NCBI RefSeq assembly: GCF_003589595.1
Contig: NW_020653715.1
Coordinates: forward strand, 102,986-166,985
Direction: 5' to 3'
Origin: Hyposmocoma kahamanoa
Lineage: Eukaryota > Arthropoda > Insecta > Lepidoptera > Cosmopterigidae
Length of the DNA stretch: 64,000 bases
A program made the position numbers and the translations under genes. How positions within the stretch are numbered: position 1 is the stretch's first letter; the number at the start of each line of letters is the position of its first letter. This document shows positions 22,578 to 35,274 of the stretch, one piece after another. The notes below the pieces were generated by a model that saw only the letters and a program-made list of their open reading frames with translations, did no database searches and was not told where the DNA came from.

Positions 22578-24430
22578 TATATGAAAAGAAAAATAACTTT
22601 CAAAGGAAGACGAACTTACTGTTTTACTTTGTTTTAGTGAAAGCGCTTTATCAGAATTCATTATCTACAATATGCAGCTCGAGTAAAGCAACGAAAGCTA
22701 ACACGGTTATTGTGTACTTGTTACGTGTGCCATATTATACGGAACAAGTTACAAAAATATGCGCCTCTGGTTATACGAAGTTTCGTGCTTGGCAGTAAAA
22801 GTAAATCTCAGTTATGAATATACACAATGTCCAGCGTTTGTCAGCCACGACGTCCAATGATTGTTTTCATAACGCAAATCCGACTGTACAAATGGTACAA
22901 AGCCAGTTTTTGTTAATTGCACTGACGTTAATGACGGCCTGTGCTCTTTATTGCCTCAAAAGCGAATGGATGCTGCTCGTTCGTTCACGTTCCGTTATTT
23001 TTATTTATATTCAAGTAATTTTGCAATCGACTGATGTTCGCGCTTTAGTTGTGATAAATGGTTATACGACACGACAGTTTAGGCGATGGCCGACGTGAGT
23101 TCTGGGTCTCTTTTTGCTACTGCATCAATTTGATCTAACGACTGGGATAGCCGGTGTCCACTTACGCTATGTAATTGTGGTGATTGTGGAGGTCCCTCGT
23201 CACGATTTGGTCAGTAGAAATTGATCTATCCGATTCGTCTACTTTATTTTGTAATCAACAAACTGCAAATCACGTAAACATTACTTTTGAGAGTGGATGG
23301 TATTGAATTGCCTACACTAATAATAATAATAACTTAAAAGGTGAAACACTACTTACATATAAAACAGAGCTGAGACTTTATCAAAACTGGCATGCAAATC
23401 TATGGTCATCTACATTTTTGAGGCTAAACATCTAAAACGAAGAGAGTTATGATAACATTTATTAAAATAGCAGTTATTGTCGTATCTGAAGACGTAGAAC
23501 ATATACGACTAAATAAATATTTTTGTGCACGAATAAAAAGTCAGATTTATTGCGGGTTACATATAAAGAAAAGCTTAATGGAGTAAGCATTTTTTTTCTC
23601 AGCCATGAGAACAGCTTTTAAAGAAAAGATTATAATTTATCACTTTTGTTTCAGCGGGTAGGGCATTACAATATCCTAACTCAGCTCTTTATACAACACA
23701 TGAATAAGTCAAATACGAAAGTCGATAAAGTTTCCAGGGAATATTCAATGACATTCCGTCTTACAAACATTAAGTAACTCAAGTAGGCGCTCAAGTCATA
23801 ATATTAGCGGTAGTTAATGCTGAAGTAAGTTAAGATAAGCGTGAACCGTCCTATGAAATGCGAACCTACTGTATCGAATTTCCGAAAAACTTTTGAATCG
23901 CCGATGTAAAAATTGTCTCGTGTGCTATTCCTGTAAACGCAGCTCCAGACTTCAGTTTGAGACTGTTGCGAGTGAGTTTAAAACTTTCAGCGAGAAAAAG
24001 ATTAGCTTCACTTGGAATCCTCACGCTCAGAGGACATGTGCTTTTTTGAGAAAATAAACATGAGCAAAGAACCTATATTTTTTAAAATAAGCTCAAGAAT
24101 ATATATAGCCAATACCTCATTGGCAATTTGAAGCAGTTTAACTTTGTTAGGACAAACTAAAATAATTGCCAAATAAAAAAGTGTCTCCCTGTTATGATTG
24201 TGGACGCTCTTGGATTATTTTCCGTTCGTGTCATAGAAAGTGACTAAGAAATAATTTGAACTGATATAAAATTAGTAACCACCTGTGTATTAAATGGTTA
24301 GTTTTGAGCGTCGTATCGATGACGTCGGGGATCGTCAGCGAATATTGCGTGCTAGTAACGTCACGTCAATGACATAAACTGTGATAATACCAACAGTCGA
24401 GCGAATACCATTTTACCTCATGTGAGAGGT
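22578..24430. other. Unassigned region
   Basis: No gene supported. A 94-codon frame at 22,814-23,098 has a hydrophobic stretch, but no homology I recognise and no splice or initiation context that supports it. Confidence 0.4.
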
Positions 24431-24840
24431 ATTTTCTTTTTTGTATACATGACAGACAGATGACTCCATTCCACCTGATGTAAAATGAAATATGGAATCC
24501 AAACGTGAAGGAAGCTAGTACAGTGTTAATATAATCACCACCCTAGCAACCTCCACCCTGCATGTCTACAAGATGCCTCTTCACGCGTCGTTTGAAGGAC
24601 CCCATATCGTAAGACGGAGGGAATGCGTGCCCTGGAAGGGAGATCCATTTCTCAACTGTGCGACAGAGGAAGGTACCACCAAACATTTTACTTCTCGATG
24701 GAATACGGCTAGTTGTAAAACGGTGATTACAAAGGCCAACACGCGTGTTTCGCAGCAGGAAAGGGGAGGGCGGGATAAAGTTGAACAGTTCTTCAGAGCA
24801 CTCGCCATGGTACTATAGCATAGGACGTAGATCAGGTAGT
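24430..24840 (-). mobile_element. Jockey-type LINE 3' end fragment
   Basis: The minus-strand frame reads NHRFTTSRIPSRSKMFGG, then FLCRTVEKWISLPGHAFPPS and YDMGSFKRRVKRHLVDMQGG before a stop near 24,549. The 'R-W-LP---FP--YDM--FK-RV-RHL' pattern is the usual end of jockey-type ORF2 proteins. The 3' UTR extends to roughly 24,430. 5'-truncated and dead. Confidence 0.7.
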
Positions 24841-25079
24841 GTAGCGAGAGATACTTTTAAATATAAACCGGGAATATCTTCATAAATAAATATTTATTAC
24901 GTATTTTACTTTTACTTCCTCTTTATTTTACTTCCTCTAGAACTACCAAGATGTTCTTCTTTTTTCTATCCTATTTTTTTTAATACATTCTAAACACAAA
25001 TCTATATTCATTCAGCCAGTACTTCTACTCATAGAGTAGAGCCTAGACTACAGTACAATCGATAAAAGGAGTTGTAGAT

Positions 25080-25690
25080 TGCAGTCATAGAGGTTCAAGG
25101 TGTGATGAGACCTCTTCATCGCCAATGACTCGTGAAGCCCGACGCTGCAAACTGTCCAAGGAGAAGGTACTTGACGGAGCCATCCCAGAGGTGCAAACAA
25201 TACTTAACGCAAGTCCTAACTTGTGTTTTGTACAACAGACATAATTGGTCAGGCGTGAAGAAACGACGAACGTTGTTCAGGACACCGAGTTTTTATGAAG
25301 CTGTTTTGGTCACCGTTTCGATGTAACTCCTTGGGTTCAGGTCGCAGCAGATCACCATACCAAGCAAGGTGATACTGCTTTGATGCGTCAGATTTGTGCC
25401 CATCAGAGAAAGAGCGGGAAGGAACGGCGTCAATTTTGCCGTAAACGCGCAGACCTGTGTTTTCTTGGCTAACTCAACAAGATTTTAGGATCCCCAATCG
25501 CGTATGAGGTTCAAAACCCCATTGAGCCCAATGACAATATCTGAACGCTCCCTTTCAGTTTCAGCTCGTCCAGCCGAGGGGTAGCCGTGATATCCCCCAT
25601 GAACTGGACTATCATCTGCATAGCAATGAATGTTCCCTAGAGAAAGCATATCATTGATATGCAGAAAGAAAAGCACTGTAACGTTACACG
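25080..25690 (-). mobile_element. Jockey-type LINE RT/thumb fragment with stops
   Basis: Minus strand from 25,680: FFLHINDMLSLGNIHCYADD (catalytic block intact), then DWGS, a stop, and KKTQVCAFTAKLTPFLPALS, then LGVLNNVRRFFTPDQLCLLY and KYCLHLWDGS. Order and wording follow the LINE at 1-3.8 kb (YADDS, KTQVCAF, LGVLNRA). There are at least two in-frame stops and a frame change. Confidence 0.75.
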
Positions 25691-26530
25691 TACATAAATT
25701 ATTATTTTGTTAAACTCTTTATATAAAACTAAAAATTTATATAAAAATTAATTCTGTTTTCGTAGCTGGTTATCAAGGGAAGAAAAAAAATCCATGTTCG
25801 TAGCTGGTTACGAAAGATCAGTTACGATGGTGGACCAAAGGAACATTTTATTGCAAAATTACACCTCGTTAGAAAGGTCCCGAGTCCGGCAGCTGAACGT
25901 ATTGTTATTATTGGTCGAGGAACAACTCGTAATAGTTAAAATTTTTGTTCCCGTCTGCATTCCATTTTTTAGAGAGCGCTCATTGGCCGAGCGAACTCGT
26001 CATATCGAAGCTTCTCAATGAACCCGGTTTTGACGTCTTCGCGTCTGTTGGTGATAGAGGATACACGAAAGACGGTCAGAATCTATGGTCAGAACAGCCT
26101 CTCGCCTTGTCCGCAGCGAACCTATATCGGTTGAATCCAATTTTTCCGTGTCTCATTACGCGTTGGAATAGAATATAGTAATTTGTGTAGAATCTTTTCT
26201 TTGACATCAGACGTAATTGGAAGACATTTAAAAACAGTTCAAAAAGTGTAATCTCGCACCCCGATAGAGTAAGTGTTGAACAAACGTATATTACGAGTTA
26301 GGCAGTGTTTTAGTTCTAAGTCAGTGCTTGTCCGCAGACTCTTGTTTGTGCACTTATATACGCCTTAGCAATTTGTTAAGGCAATCTTTTATTGCCTAAT
26401 CATTATTTTTAGTTCTAATATTTCGTTGTAACTTGCTACATAAAAGAAAAAATGTAAGTCATTCTGTCTTAACTCTGTAACTCCGTTCTGACAGTAAACA
26501 CCCACACCAACTGCTTTCGGCTTCTCCCTA

Positions 26531-26955
26531 TAATTCAATTCAATTCAATTCAATTCAAATATTTATTTCAGATAAGATCCATATAGAGTTAGTAAACCAA
26601 ACAACTTAAGAACTAGTATTAGTATTAATATTAATATAATTTAAAATACTACTTATACATTTAAGATAGTGTGGAGCTCTATCCACCTACGCTGGAGTGG
26701 CGAGTCCCACCGATCTTTAAACACACACAGGATGCCGTTAGAGCTATCACGGAGGCGCCTTAGTGCAGATGCACACCTTTTCCTCATGATGGCCATGAAA
26801 CCGTCCATCTGAACCTCGGCAAACATCCCCGATGCACTACACCTCCACGGAAGCCCCATCAGCACCCTGAATGCATTATTATATTGAACACGCAAATCGC
26901 TGAATGTCCGCCCCGAATACGCGGCCCACAGACTGCATGTGTACAGCACTTGACA
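26531..26955 (-). mobile_element. RTE/CR1-like LINE 3' end with (AATTG)n tail
   Basis: A minus-strand 98-codon frame (26,949-26,653) reads CSLWAAYSGRTFSDLRVQYN, NNAFRVLMGLP, then MRKRCASALRRLRDSSNGIL and DRWDSPLQRRWIELH, a C-terminal region I associate with insect LINE polyproteins. It ends in a 3' UTR and a pentanucleotide repeat, seen on the plus strand as (CAATT)n at 26,535-26,558. The frame is unbroken but 5'-truncated. Confidence 0.75.
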
Positions 26956-26959
26956 GTAG

Positions 26960-27415
26960 GCTTTAAATAGTTTTTAAATAAGTTTTTAAATAGTAATTAC
27001 TTTAAATAATTAGGCGCACATATTAAAGGAGTTCACAATCAGCAGAGGTTCTCAATCATATTCTTACTGTGGACATTTATTCACAGGGTTTTATACCACG
27101 GCTAGAATAGCCGCTGACATCGTTTACGATCCCACTGCACCGTTCCAGCCTTCCTACTAGGACGGGCTTGGACGGGAACCACAACCCCCTGACCCGGCGT
27201 TCACCAGAACGTTCCAGAACCAGCTAGAGCTGCCTTGTAGGGAAGACCCCGCTGCTGCTAGCGTATCCAGGGGAGTACCGAACTACGGATAGTAAAATCG
27301 GACCAAAAGTTAGGCCTTTCGAAACCACAAATTAATTATAATTATATAATTTATAATTTTTTTAAATAAATATTTTATTATTTATTTGTTGCTGATAATT
27401 CGTTGTTTTATTCCA
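26960..27415. other. Unassigned, partly GC-rich repeat-like segment
   Basis: 27,120-27,300 is markedly GC-richer than its flanks ('ccgttccagccttcctac', 'gaacgttccagaacc') and looks like part of a mobile element, possibly an LTR or DNA element end, but shows no coding motif or terminal structure I can name. Confidence 0.3.
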
Positions 27416-29850
27416 CCAAATCCTGGGTATAAATGTCACAACATCAGAACTTAGAAGAGCAGTCGTCAGAAACGACACGAATTCTCCGCTCACGAAGAAA
27501 GCCGGCAATCTAACCGCATAACTGGTCTGGCAAATCGTATGCCGGGAGCTTAGAGAGAAAAGCTTTGTACCATACCCGATCAAATGCTTTGGCTATGTCA
27601 AGACTAATAGTCAAAGACTAACCCCGTTTATCAAAGCCTCATTCCAAATATGCAATAAGTACGCGAAAAGGTCACCCGTCGATCGTTTCGGCCGAAGCGC
27701 ATACTGACGATCATTAATTATGGAGTGATCTTCTAGGTAGACCAGTTGCTTGTTGAGGATCCGTTCTAACACTTTGCATATGATGGGAGTGATGGTTATG
27801 GGGTATTAATTAATCGGGTCTAAATGATCGCCTTTTTTAGGGACAGGTTGCAACCTGGAGAGAGGCTAATGTGCACATTAACCTCTCTCCAAGAGTCCGG
27901 TACACGACCAGACGAGAACGACAGACGGTACAGACGCGTTAGCAATGGGGACAACTCAGGTTCACAACAACCGCTGGGATGCCATCAGGACCACTAGCTT
28001 TCCAAACGTCGAGTAACTGTAGCTCAAAACGCGCATCATGTTGTCGATACGAATGTCAGGCATCGTGTGTTCACAGTGAGGGAGAGTTGGTGGTTGTGTG
28101 TTACAGTCGTCGAGTCGGGAGATAAACGCAAAGAGATTTGTCAGGAGATCGGCTTTCTCTTGCGGCTTGTGGGCTAGACTTTCGTCAGAGCATCTCAGCG
28201 GGGGGGAGCGAGGATAGGCAGAAATTTGAAGTAATAGCCCTTGCGAGACGCCAGTAGCTACGACTGCCTGTAGGATGCGTTAGAAGCTCTTGGCCAACTC
28301 ATGCAACGCGCTGAGCATACGCTCTGTTGTAAGCCCTTTTGTAAGACTTAGTGGCGTTATTATAGGCTGTTTTTAGTGAGTTCGTTTTGGGATCATGTGA
28401 AGCTCGCCCCCTGATCCAAGCGCCGTATGCAGCCTGTTTGTTCTCAACAGCCTCCGTACACTTACGGTTGAACCAGTGGTTATGCCTCCTACGGACAAGA
28501 TCCGAATGCGGAATATAGTATTCCATCCCTAATAAGATCTCATCAACAACAGCAGATGCGCTAGCTAATGAGTCCATCTCACTAAAGCAGCGCTGGTGCC
28601 AAGAGACGGATTGAAAGTAGTCCCGCAAGCCGTCCTAATCTGCTGATGCGTATTGCCAAATGCGGCATTTAGCCTATATATTTGGCAGAATCTGTTGAAC
28701 TTTAGCGGATACCAAACAGTGATCGGAGGTGCCCAGAGGACTTAGACCTCTATCTGATATCCGTCTGGGCAAGAAGTCAACAGAAGGTCTAATAAGAATG
28801 GCACGTCGCTGATCCTATTTGGAATCCGGGTGGTTTGGTTTACTAGTTAAGTCAGATCGCGTTTGAGGACGAATGCGTGGGCAGTTCTTCCGGCATGATC
28901 GATTCTGGATGAGCTTAACCACGATTGTGTGAGGTGGTGAGCATTGCAGTCCCCCCAAAAAACCAATTCCGCTGTGGGAAACTGCGCCTGCGCGTAATAA
29001 GCCACCCAACTAAGATGGTCTAAAAGACGAGTTGTCTCCGCGCCACCATGGTAGGATCGATAGAGGCAGACATAGACACGACAATGAGTGCCCAGATCTA
29101 CATGTACCCCAGGATGGAAAAGGATGGGTTCTCCAAATGGCGCAGATGGCGACAGCAAACTTTTGCTTTGGACGACTGTTCAAGAACATAGCCAGTATAG
29201 TTCAAGTAGTTCATGTCAGTCGGGCAGAGTATTTGCGTCTCCATCAAAACAACATTGCTGGCCGAACTGTCTCGAGGTGATGATGGACGGCACTGAGGTT
29301 ACTGGGGAGTCCTCGGATATTCGTGAACTCCACCACAAAGAGCGCATTAGTGGTGAGGGTGTGCATCGCTGTAAGACCGAAATTATTATTTTGCGCTAAC
29401 ATTATGTAGGGTAGAAGAGGCGTGAAGCAAGAGGCCAGTACCGTGACACAGACGGTCAAACTGTGGCCCCAAGGATTTGCCTACAGACGAGTTACGTTGA
29501 TCCGCCGGACGGAAGGGCCCCGTACCCGCCGGGTGTGGCCGCCGGGACTCCACCTTCCAGTCACTAACAGACACGACGGATTATTCACGGCATGGTGAGG
29601 CAGCCTCACGTACTGGTTAGGCACGCTCTGGCCACTGTATTGTGCCGTGGGCGGCCAGCAGAATAACCGTTTCTTCGAGTCTCCCTGGCCTGGCCGGCGG
29701 GTCAATGCAGTTGTCCTGGCACTGGTTTGACGGAAGCCTAATGCCTAAATGCTTTGATTATATGCTAACTGATCCCGGAACGCATCCGCGGACACTTGGC
29801 GGCGGGTTTTTCGTCACGCATGCGGTAGTTATTAACCAGACGGGTTTTCA
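27416..29850 (-). mobile_element. Jockey-type LINE, degraded copy of the 0-3.8 kb family
   Basis: Minus-strand order: GC-rich leader (29,850-29,480), FTNIRGLPSNLSAVHHHLET near 29,330, CLYRSYHGGAETTRLLDHLS and FWGDCNAHHL in the endonuclease (29,158-28,847), MEYYIPHSDLVRRRHNHWFN in the connector (28,628-28,299), and AKAFDRVWYKAFLSKLP in the RT palm near 27,560. The palm is cut off at about 27,420, before the GVPQG and YADD blocks, so the 3' end is missing. Multiple frameshifts and stops. GDCNAHH has Phe replaced by Cys. Confidence 0.82.
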
Positions 29851-29857
29851 AGTCATT

Positions 29858-30475
29858 TTTTTTATAAAAAATAAGTGTGTATTTGACCTTCGTCTCACCT
29901 GATGGAAAGTGACGATGAGGTCGAGGATGTAGCATGCACACCTAAATAATGCCTATTTACCTTTTTTTAATGCCTAATAATTATTTAAATAGGCATTATT
30001 TTATTATCCAATATAAAATAATGCCTATTTGCCTTGAAAAGGTCCAAGTTATAGCGTTCGGGGAACAAGTCTGCAGGCAGGGAATTCCACTCCCTAGCCG
30101 CTCGCCATACAAATGTGGAAGCAAAACGCTTCGTGCGAATCCGGGGAATATCCACGACATAGGGGTGGAACCCTGTCCTACGTCTAGTCTCGCGATGATG
30201 GAAAGGGGAAGGCGGAATCAAATTATGCAATTCCATCGCACACTCTCCGTGATATATCCTGTAGAATACCGATAAGCTGGTAACTGTGCGGCGGTATTCA
30301 AGTGTCTGCAGCTTCGCCTCTACTAGTTCCGAGTCACCTATAAGACTCTTAGTACGCTTATCTATTGAATCCAAGGTGGCCAGTTGGTTTTTAGCAGAGC
30401 CACCCCATAAGTTTCCACTCCTTTCAGGATGTAGGAGTTTATAATTCACTAAGCTGACATAAGACTGCAATATTG
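29858..30475 (-). mobile_element. Jockey-type LINE 3' end, 5'-truncated
   Basis: A separate insertion abutting the leader of the copy at 27.4-29.85 kb. The minus-strand frame (30,470-29,985) reads VNYKLLHPERSGNLWGGSAK, LATLDSIDKRTKSLIGDSEL, SVFYRIYHGECAMELHNLIP, then WNSLPADLFPERYNLDLFKA. The 3' UTR ends in an A-run (T-run on the plus strand near 29,858). The last ~95 bases of this UTR (29,866-29,960) recur at 63,118-63,215. Confidence 0.8.
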
Positions 30476-30571
30476 ATTTTGTTGTTTTAATTTAATTTAT
30501 CGATTAATAATAAATTTAATTTAATAACAATTCTTATTCTAAAATAAGATATTTTATAAAATGTAGCGTAT

Positions 30572-30972
30572 TTTTAAAAAGGAGGAGGTTCTCAATTCGA
30601 CTGTATGTTTTTTTTTGTATGTATGTTACGCGATAACTCCGGTATTTGTGAACCGATTTTCATGATTTTTTTTTGTTGGAAAGAGGGTACCTCCATAGTG
30701 GCTGTTCACGCATGAAGATTCATTTCTATAAATAGCGCCTGAGTTTTATTATAAGGAGCAATTATTTTCCAATTCAAGGCGTTTTTCTCTCTCAATATAC
30801 TTTGAGTAGTGAGAACCGTTTTATTATCTCCTGTGTCAAGTCACGTATGGTGGCGAACTAGGGCATGAATCCGGGTTTGCGCACTTTCCGGTAACCGATT
30901 TCAAAACTTGGTAACTATATGTACTTCCACATACTCTTGAGGTCGGTGTCTTTAGTACTCTGTACTGAGGTT
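30572..30972 (-). repeat. Dispersed repeat family E copy
   Basis: Reverse-oriented relative of 4,712-5,190, with 'gaggaggttctcaattcgac' at the start, 'taactccggtatttgtgaac' in the middle and 'gtactctgtactgagg' at the end. It lacks part of the Pro/Lys-rich mid section seen in the 57.4 kb copy. Confidence 0.82.
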
Positions 30973-30975
30973 ATA

Positions 30976-32055
30976 ATGAAAAGTAGAGAGGTTTGTATTA
31001 ATAATATACACAACTAGTTGATGACCTCTACTATCTCAATCAGACGTGGCAATGTGACAAGTAAAGAGGCTGAAACGTCGGTTTGTTTGAAAACACACTC
31101 TTTCAGTTCCAGAGTAATTGCAGCTATCAACGTCGGGGCGTCCGCGTCCCTCGCGCGCGCTCGATTATTGACGTCAACATTATGCGGTGACATTGAGACG
31201 TTACGTTAAGAATATCGAGCTATCCAGCAACTGTCTCGGCGACCGTCTCGGTGACACTTGTCCGGAATATTGACAGGGAAAAGACTACAGTAACAAACGC
31301 CATTATCTTTTTACATACACGAGTAAGCCGTTTATTCAGCGCCAGAATGTATTAACAAATACTTTACAAACAAACAAACATGCCATGTGGTATAATTTAA
31401 AAGCTAATAAAACTGTAACAACTGATACGAATTCGTGAATATTCGCAAAGATGGACGTTGCCTCCGGTTTGGTGTATAAAATGTGGGGACTTTTGTTCTG
31501 TTAGTGCCGTTTAGTGAGCAATCGTAGCCCGTGACACTTTAGCGAGTCATACGTAAATACTCAAAACGTTCACAAAACAATATTCCACTTAATCCATGTA
31601 CATGAATCCTATAATGTTAAGTATGTGATTGGTTCAAGCAAAGGGCTGGTAGGGGTGCGAGCGAAATCGGGCGATTACCGGATAATGGTGTAATATCTGT
31701 AACAACGCGCGGCCATTAATGAATCATTGCTGCGTAGAGCGGAGTGAGCACCGCGCGCACGCGCCGATGGCGATGTGCGGATATTGGTCATTACTGTAAG
31801 ACCATATTAATAGGTTCATAAATAAGGCATTTAACAACAGAGACTTAGGCGACACCGATTAAACGTTGTCCCTGATACTTTATGGGGTCACTCCGTTCAT
31901 GTATTTATTATCATTAGTAATTTTTGATGCTATAAATATCTAAGTTGCAGAGTCAAACAAAATAATAATGTTAGAATAAAAGTAAAGTTTAACAGTCAAT
32001 GTTCGAACTCTTATATTTTTTCTCATCTCACCAAACACGTCCACCGTTCATGAAC
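30976..32055. other. Unassigned region with a CpG-rich patch
   Basis: No gene supported. 31,650-31,790 is CpG-rich ('acaacgcgcggccattaatg', 'caccgcgcgcacgcgccgat') in an AT-rich setting and could be regulatory, but no promoter elements are identifiable. Confidence 0.3.
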
Positions 32056-32059
32056 TCGT

Positions 32060-32518
32060 AAAATTAATCATCTAAACCTACGCAGGTCGCACATTCATTC
32101 TAATATGTATCCACATTTACAAGCACTTCGCATATCACTTGCACTTTCGCACACATCACACGCACTTCCACACACACCACATGCACTCAATCATCACACA
32201 CACTCTCACACACTTACAATTTAATTTTTATTCTTATATTTATATATATATATTTCTTTTTTCTTTTTTTTTGTTATGACTCTTTTTTCCGATTAAGTAT
32301 ACATGTAACTTGTTAATATAGATTTATAAATATTGATCAGAATTTCTGGAGGTGGAGGCCTGGTGACCTAAAATACAGGGTATCCTAGTTTAGGCTCCAG
32401 CCTCTACAAATTTTCCTGTCATGTCTTTTACTTTAATATCTCTTATGTTTACTTAAGTTGTTACAAATTTGTGGAGGAAATACAGAATTTACTTACTTAC
32501 TTACTTTACTTACTTATG
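32060..32518 (+). mobile_element. Probable LINE 3' UTR with TTAC-repeat tail
   Basis: A C/A-rich stretch of CACAC-type words (32,100-32,210), then 'ggaggcctggtgacctaaaa' and 'ttaggctccagcctctac', finishing in an ACTT/TTAC repeat at 32,490-32,516. The microsatellite tail after an A-rich end fits a non-LTR retrotransposon 3' end. No coding part remains, so the class is uncertain. Confidence 0.4.
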
Positions 32519-33423
32519 TAAATCAACATAAATCAAAATAGTATGCCTTTTGGCAACACAATAGTTCATAATATTATGATTTAATTTGGATATCATATTT
32601 CATTTAATTATTTATTAGTGAATATTCAATTGAATTCGCAAAACCATAAACTCAAAATTTTCCCGCCTATTCTTAAAATGTGCACTAAAATTTTGTTTTT
32701 GAACACATTTTTTGTTATTAAAGTTAGCTAATGGCAGAAACCATAAGGGCTTTTAATCCAACACAATCATTACAATACCCCTTTTAAGTATTACAAACGC
32801 CCCCACTGTTATATTCTCTTAGACTCGGTCCCTCAAGAACCTCTTTCTTCGTAAGTCCGTAAAATATTTTATAAACGACAAAAACGTGAAGTGCTTGCTT
32901 GTCTTGTCCGTTTGGCACAAAGAAAGAAAGGTGAAAATGGCCGCGTGATGGATGCCACCCTAAGTAAAAAAGTGACTTATTGTTAATGAAAGTCTCTTTT
33001 ATCTCGCATCTCTTATGCGATTTTTGTCTTCGTGTACGGTTTTATAAAGTATAAGCGCTGACAAAGCTTGTAATTGACCCTGAGGAAGTGGCTCTCGCAA
33101 CAGGTTTTATGTAAAATTTCCCCAAGATGGCGAGCATCAACCATCACGTCATCCATTACAAATATTATATTCATTGAATCAACTGTAAGTTTTCTAGTTA
33201 ATTATTTATTACCTAGCTCGAATTATCATGAACTCAGACAATGGGGCAAAAGGAAAGGATATTCGGCAAAGTGCATCTCCGGGACCGTCACTTGTTCAAC
33301 ATTTAATTGGTTCTAGCCACGTGAAATTTTGTGTATTAGATATGAAGAAATATGAATGTATGAGCTCGTCCATTAAGGCCCGCGAACTGACGGCTTGACT
33401 CGGAACACTTCATTTTTGCTATT

Positions 33424-33478
33424 ATGCCAAGTGACGGGACAAACAAGCCGTGCGCCTGGAGGTAAGTGACATGTCTGT
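33424..33478 (-). repeat. Dispersed repeat family B, end fragment
   Basis: Contains 'gccaagtgacgggacaaaca' and 'gccgtgcgcctggaggtaag', the reverse complement of the end of the copies at 58.5 and 59.5 kb. A similar fragment is at 52,897-52,950. Confidence 0.65.
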
Positions 33479-33489
33479 CCACTTTTCGA

Positions 33490-34825
33490 TCGCCATTTTT
33501 TTCTAACAGAATAAACCTGGTAACGATACGCTCACTTACCTATTGTAGTGCTTGCTACTTTTGAAACTTGTCAAATAAGTCAAATGTAATTGCAATAAGT
33601 CGCAAATTATGTTTACATTATATTCTTCTCTTTCCACGGCGGTGACAAAACAGGGTGGGGGGCACAGGGCGTTCATTAATATCGGTGAACAAACAATCCA
33701 TAGGGTATTTGTGAGTGTGTTTGAATATTCCACATTATTTATGGATCAATCTTGTGCACTTTTTTGGATCAACAAGACAGCGTTTAACGAATATGTGGGA
33801 AAGTACTTATTTGTTTGTGTTTTAAACTCATATTATAACCGACTTTTATAAAATGATTTTTCAATTCAATCGTCAAATTTCACCTTACGTTAAATTTTCT
33901 TTAAATTTAACTTACTTACCGTTACGAGAAGTTTTGATTACACATATTATTATATCATGAATTATTGTTATTTTTGTTATTGATCTTTACTGTTCGGTGT
34001 TATTCGTGATTGTTAAACAACTAATATCGTATACCATTAATAGCCTACGTCCATTTGCACAATATCTGCATACCTATCAAACTCGAGAACCATTATCAAA
34101 TACAAATTTTACAACCCCAATAATATTTGCATTATTCGGTTGGTTTGTAATAATTATACACTTGTCTTACCGTAATGGAAGTAATCTCCAGGTACGAGAT
34201 GCAATTCAGCTGTTGCAACGCTGAATTGATCAGCACTCCTTTGTGCGCAGCCGCTGGGTGATGGCGATGTTACATCGGTGCTGCCCTTCGAAACGCTCCA
34301 ATCTAATGGCCTTAATTAATCTGACGCTTCCTCAAACTCAGCAAATCGTGTACAAAGTGCTGCTACGGCAATTGCTACTCTGCAGTGCTATTACGGGTAA
34401 TTAAGACGTGTTAGGTAAATTGTTGTGGAACACAACAAAGGTAAAATGCTGCATACAGCTTCATACTATATGTATCTAGGTAATTTGGACAAAAAGATTC
34501 CTGTTTTTATAACTTTGTGTCATAAAGAATTCCTGGTAACTTTTGTCTTTACCGTTAATTCCAATGCTTAGAGACAATAAATGCCTGTGTTTGTTTCAGT
34601 AGGCAGAAGAATCTTGTATTCATAACCAAAGTAATGGTCGGTTATCGCAGGCCACTGAACCGCAGCTCATACATATCAAAACGCTTTACTAGAGCTACGT
34701 CGAATGCCTCGAACGTACATCAGCACGTACCCGTCTTGTGCTTCCATAATATTGAATGAACGGAAATGTGTTCACTTTACCAACTCGCAGTATCAGAATA
34801 ACAACATCAAATCTGTAAAATTCCA
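33490..34825. other. Unassigned region downstream of the K2P gene
   Basis: No gene supported. Short AT-driven frames on both strands only. Confidence 0.45.
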
Positions 34826-34828
34826 TAA

Positions 34829-34834
34829 TTTATT
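34829..34834 (-). terminator. AATAAA polyadenylation signal of the K2P gene
   Basis: Minus-strand AATAAA (TTTATT on the plus strand) lies about 50 bases past the distal stop at 34,885. No AATAAA was seen between the proximal TGA at 35,275 and the distal stop, which places the 129-codon extension inside the mature transcript. Confidence 0.6.
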
Positions 34835-34884
34835 AATTAAGTAACAAATCGTGTCCAAAGCAACAGAGCTAAGTCTACATGACG

Positions 34885-35274
34885 TCACATGAAGACATCG
34901 TCGCCGAGCGGTTTGCCCGCCGGCCGGTCGTCCTCGAACGTCACCATCTTGTCCCTTCCCCTACCCGCAGTTGGCGCTTTATCCGTGCTTTTCTTGTCGT
35001 TGAGTGACAATCCATACAACTCTCGTCCCATGCCACTCAAGTTAAATTCACTCAAACTCCGAGGCACGAAGTATTCTACGCATTTCTCAGCATGTCCGGC
35101 AGATCTTCTCACAGGCGTGTTCCTTTGGAAACTTTCTTCACCACCAGTTGCAGATTTTCTTCTAGGCAGGCTGTTGAATTTAGTCGGGTTGAGCGAGTCT
35201 ATCTTGAAGGTGACTTGCTGTCTTTTTTCTTGACAGAAGGCGACGGACGGGCCCGGCTCCGCCGCCTCTCGGTG
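34885..35274 (-). other. In-frame 129-codon extension downstream of the K2P stop codon
   Basis: After the TGA at 35,277-35,275 the channel's frame stays open for 129 codons to TGA at 34,887-34,885. The composition is protein-like: VAFCQEKRQQVTFKIDSLNP, then PTKFNSLPRRKSATGGEE with an RRKS protein-kinase-A-like site, RNTPVRRSAGHAEK, YFVPRSLSEFNLSGMGREL, and DKMVTFEDDRPAGK near the end. This looks like the cytoplasmic C-terminal tail of a K2P channel. A stem-loop can be drawn just after the TGA: ggcggcgga at 35,266-35,258 pairs with tccgtcgcc at 35,247-35,239. Readthrough, removal of a 66-base intron, a nonsense allele or a sequence error are all compatible. Confidence 0.65.

Noticed and set aside
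22814..23098. 94-codon frame with a hydrophobic stretch
   Set aside because: Looks like chance translation; no signal peptide logic, no family resemblance.
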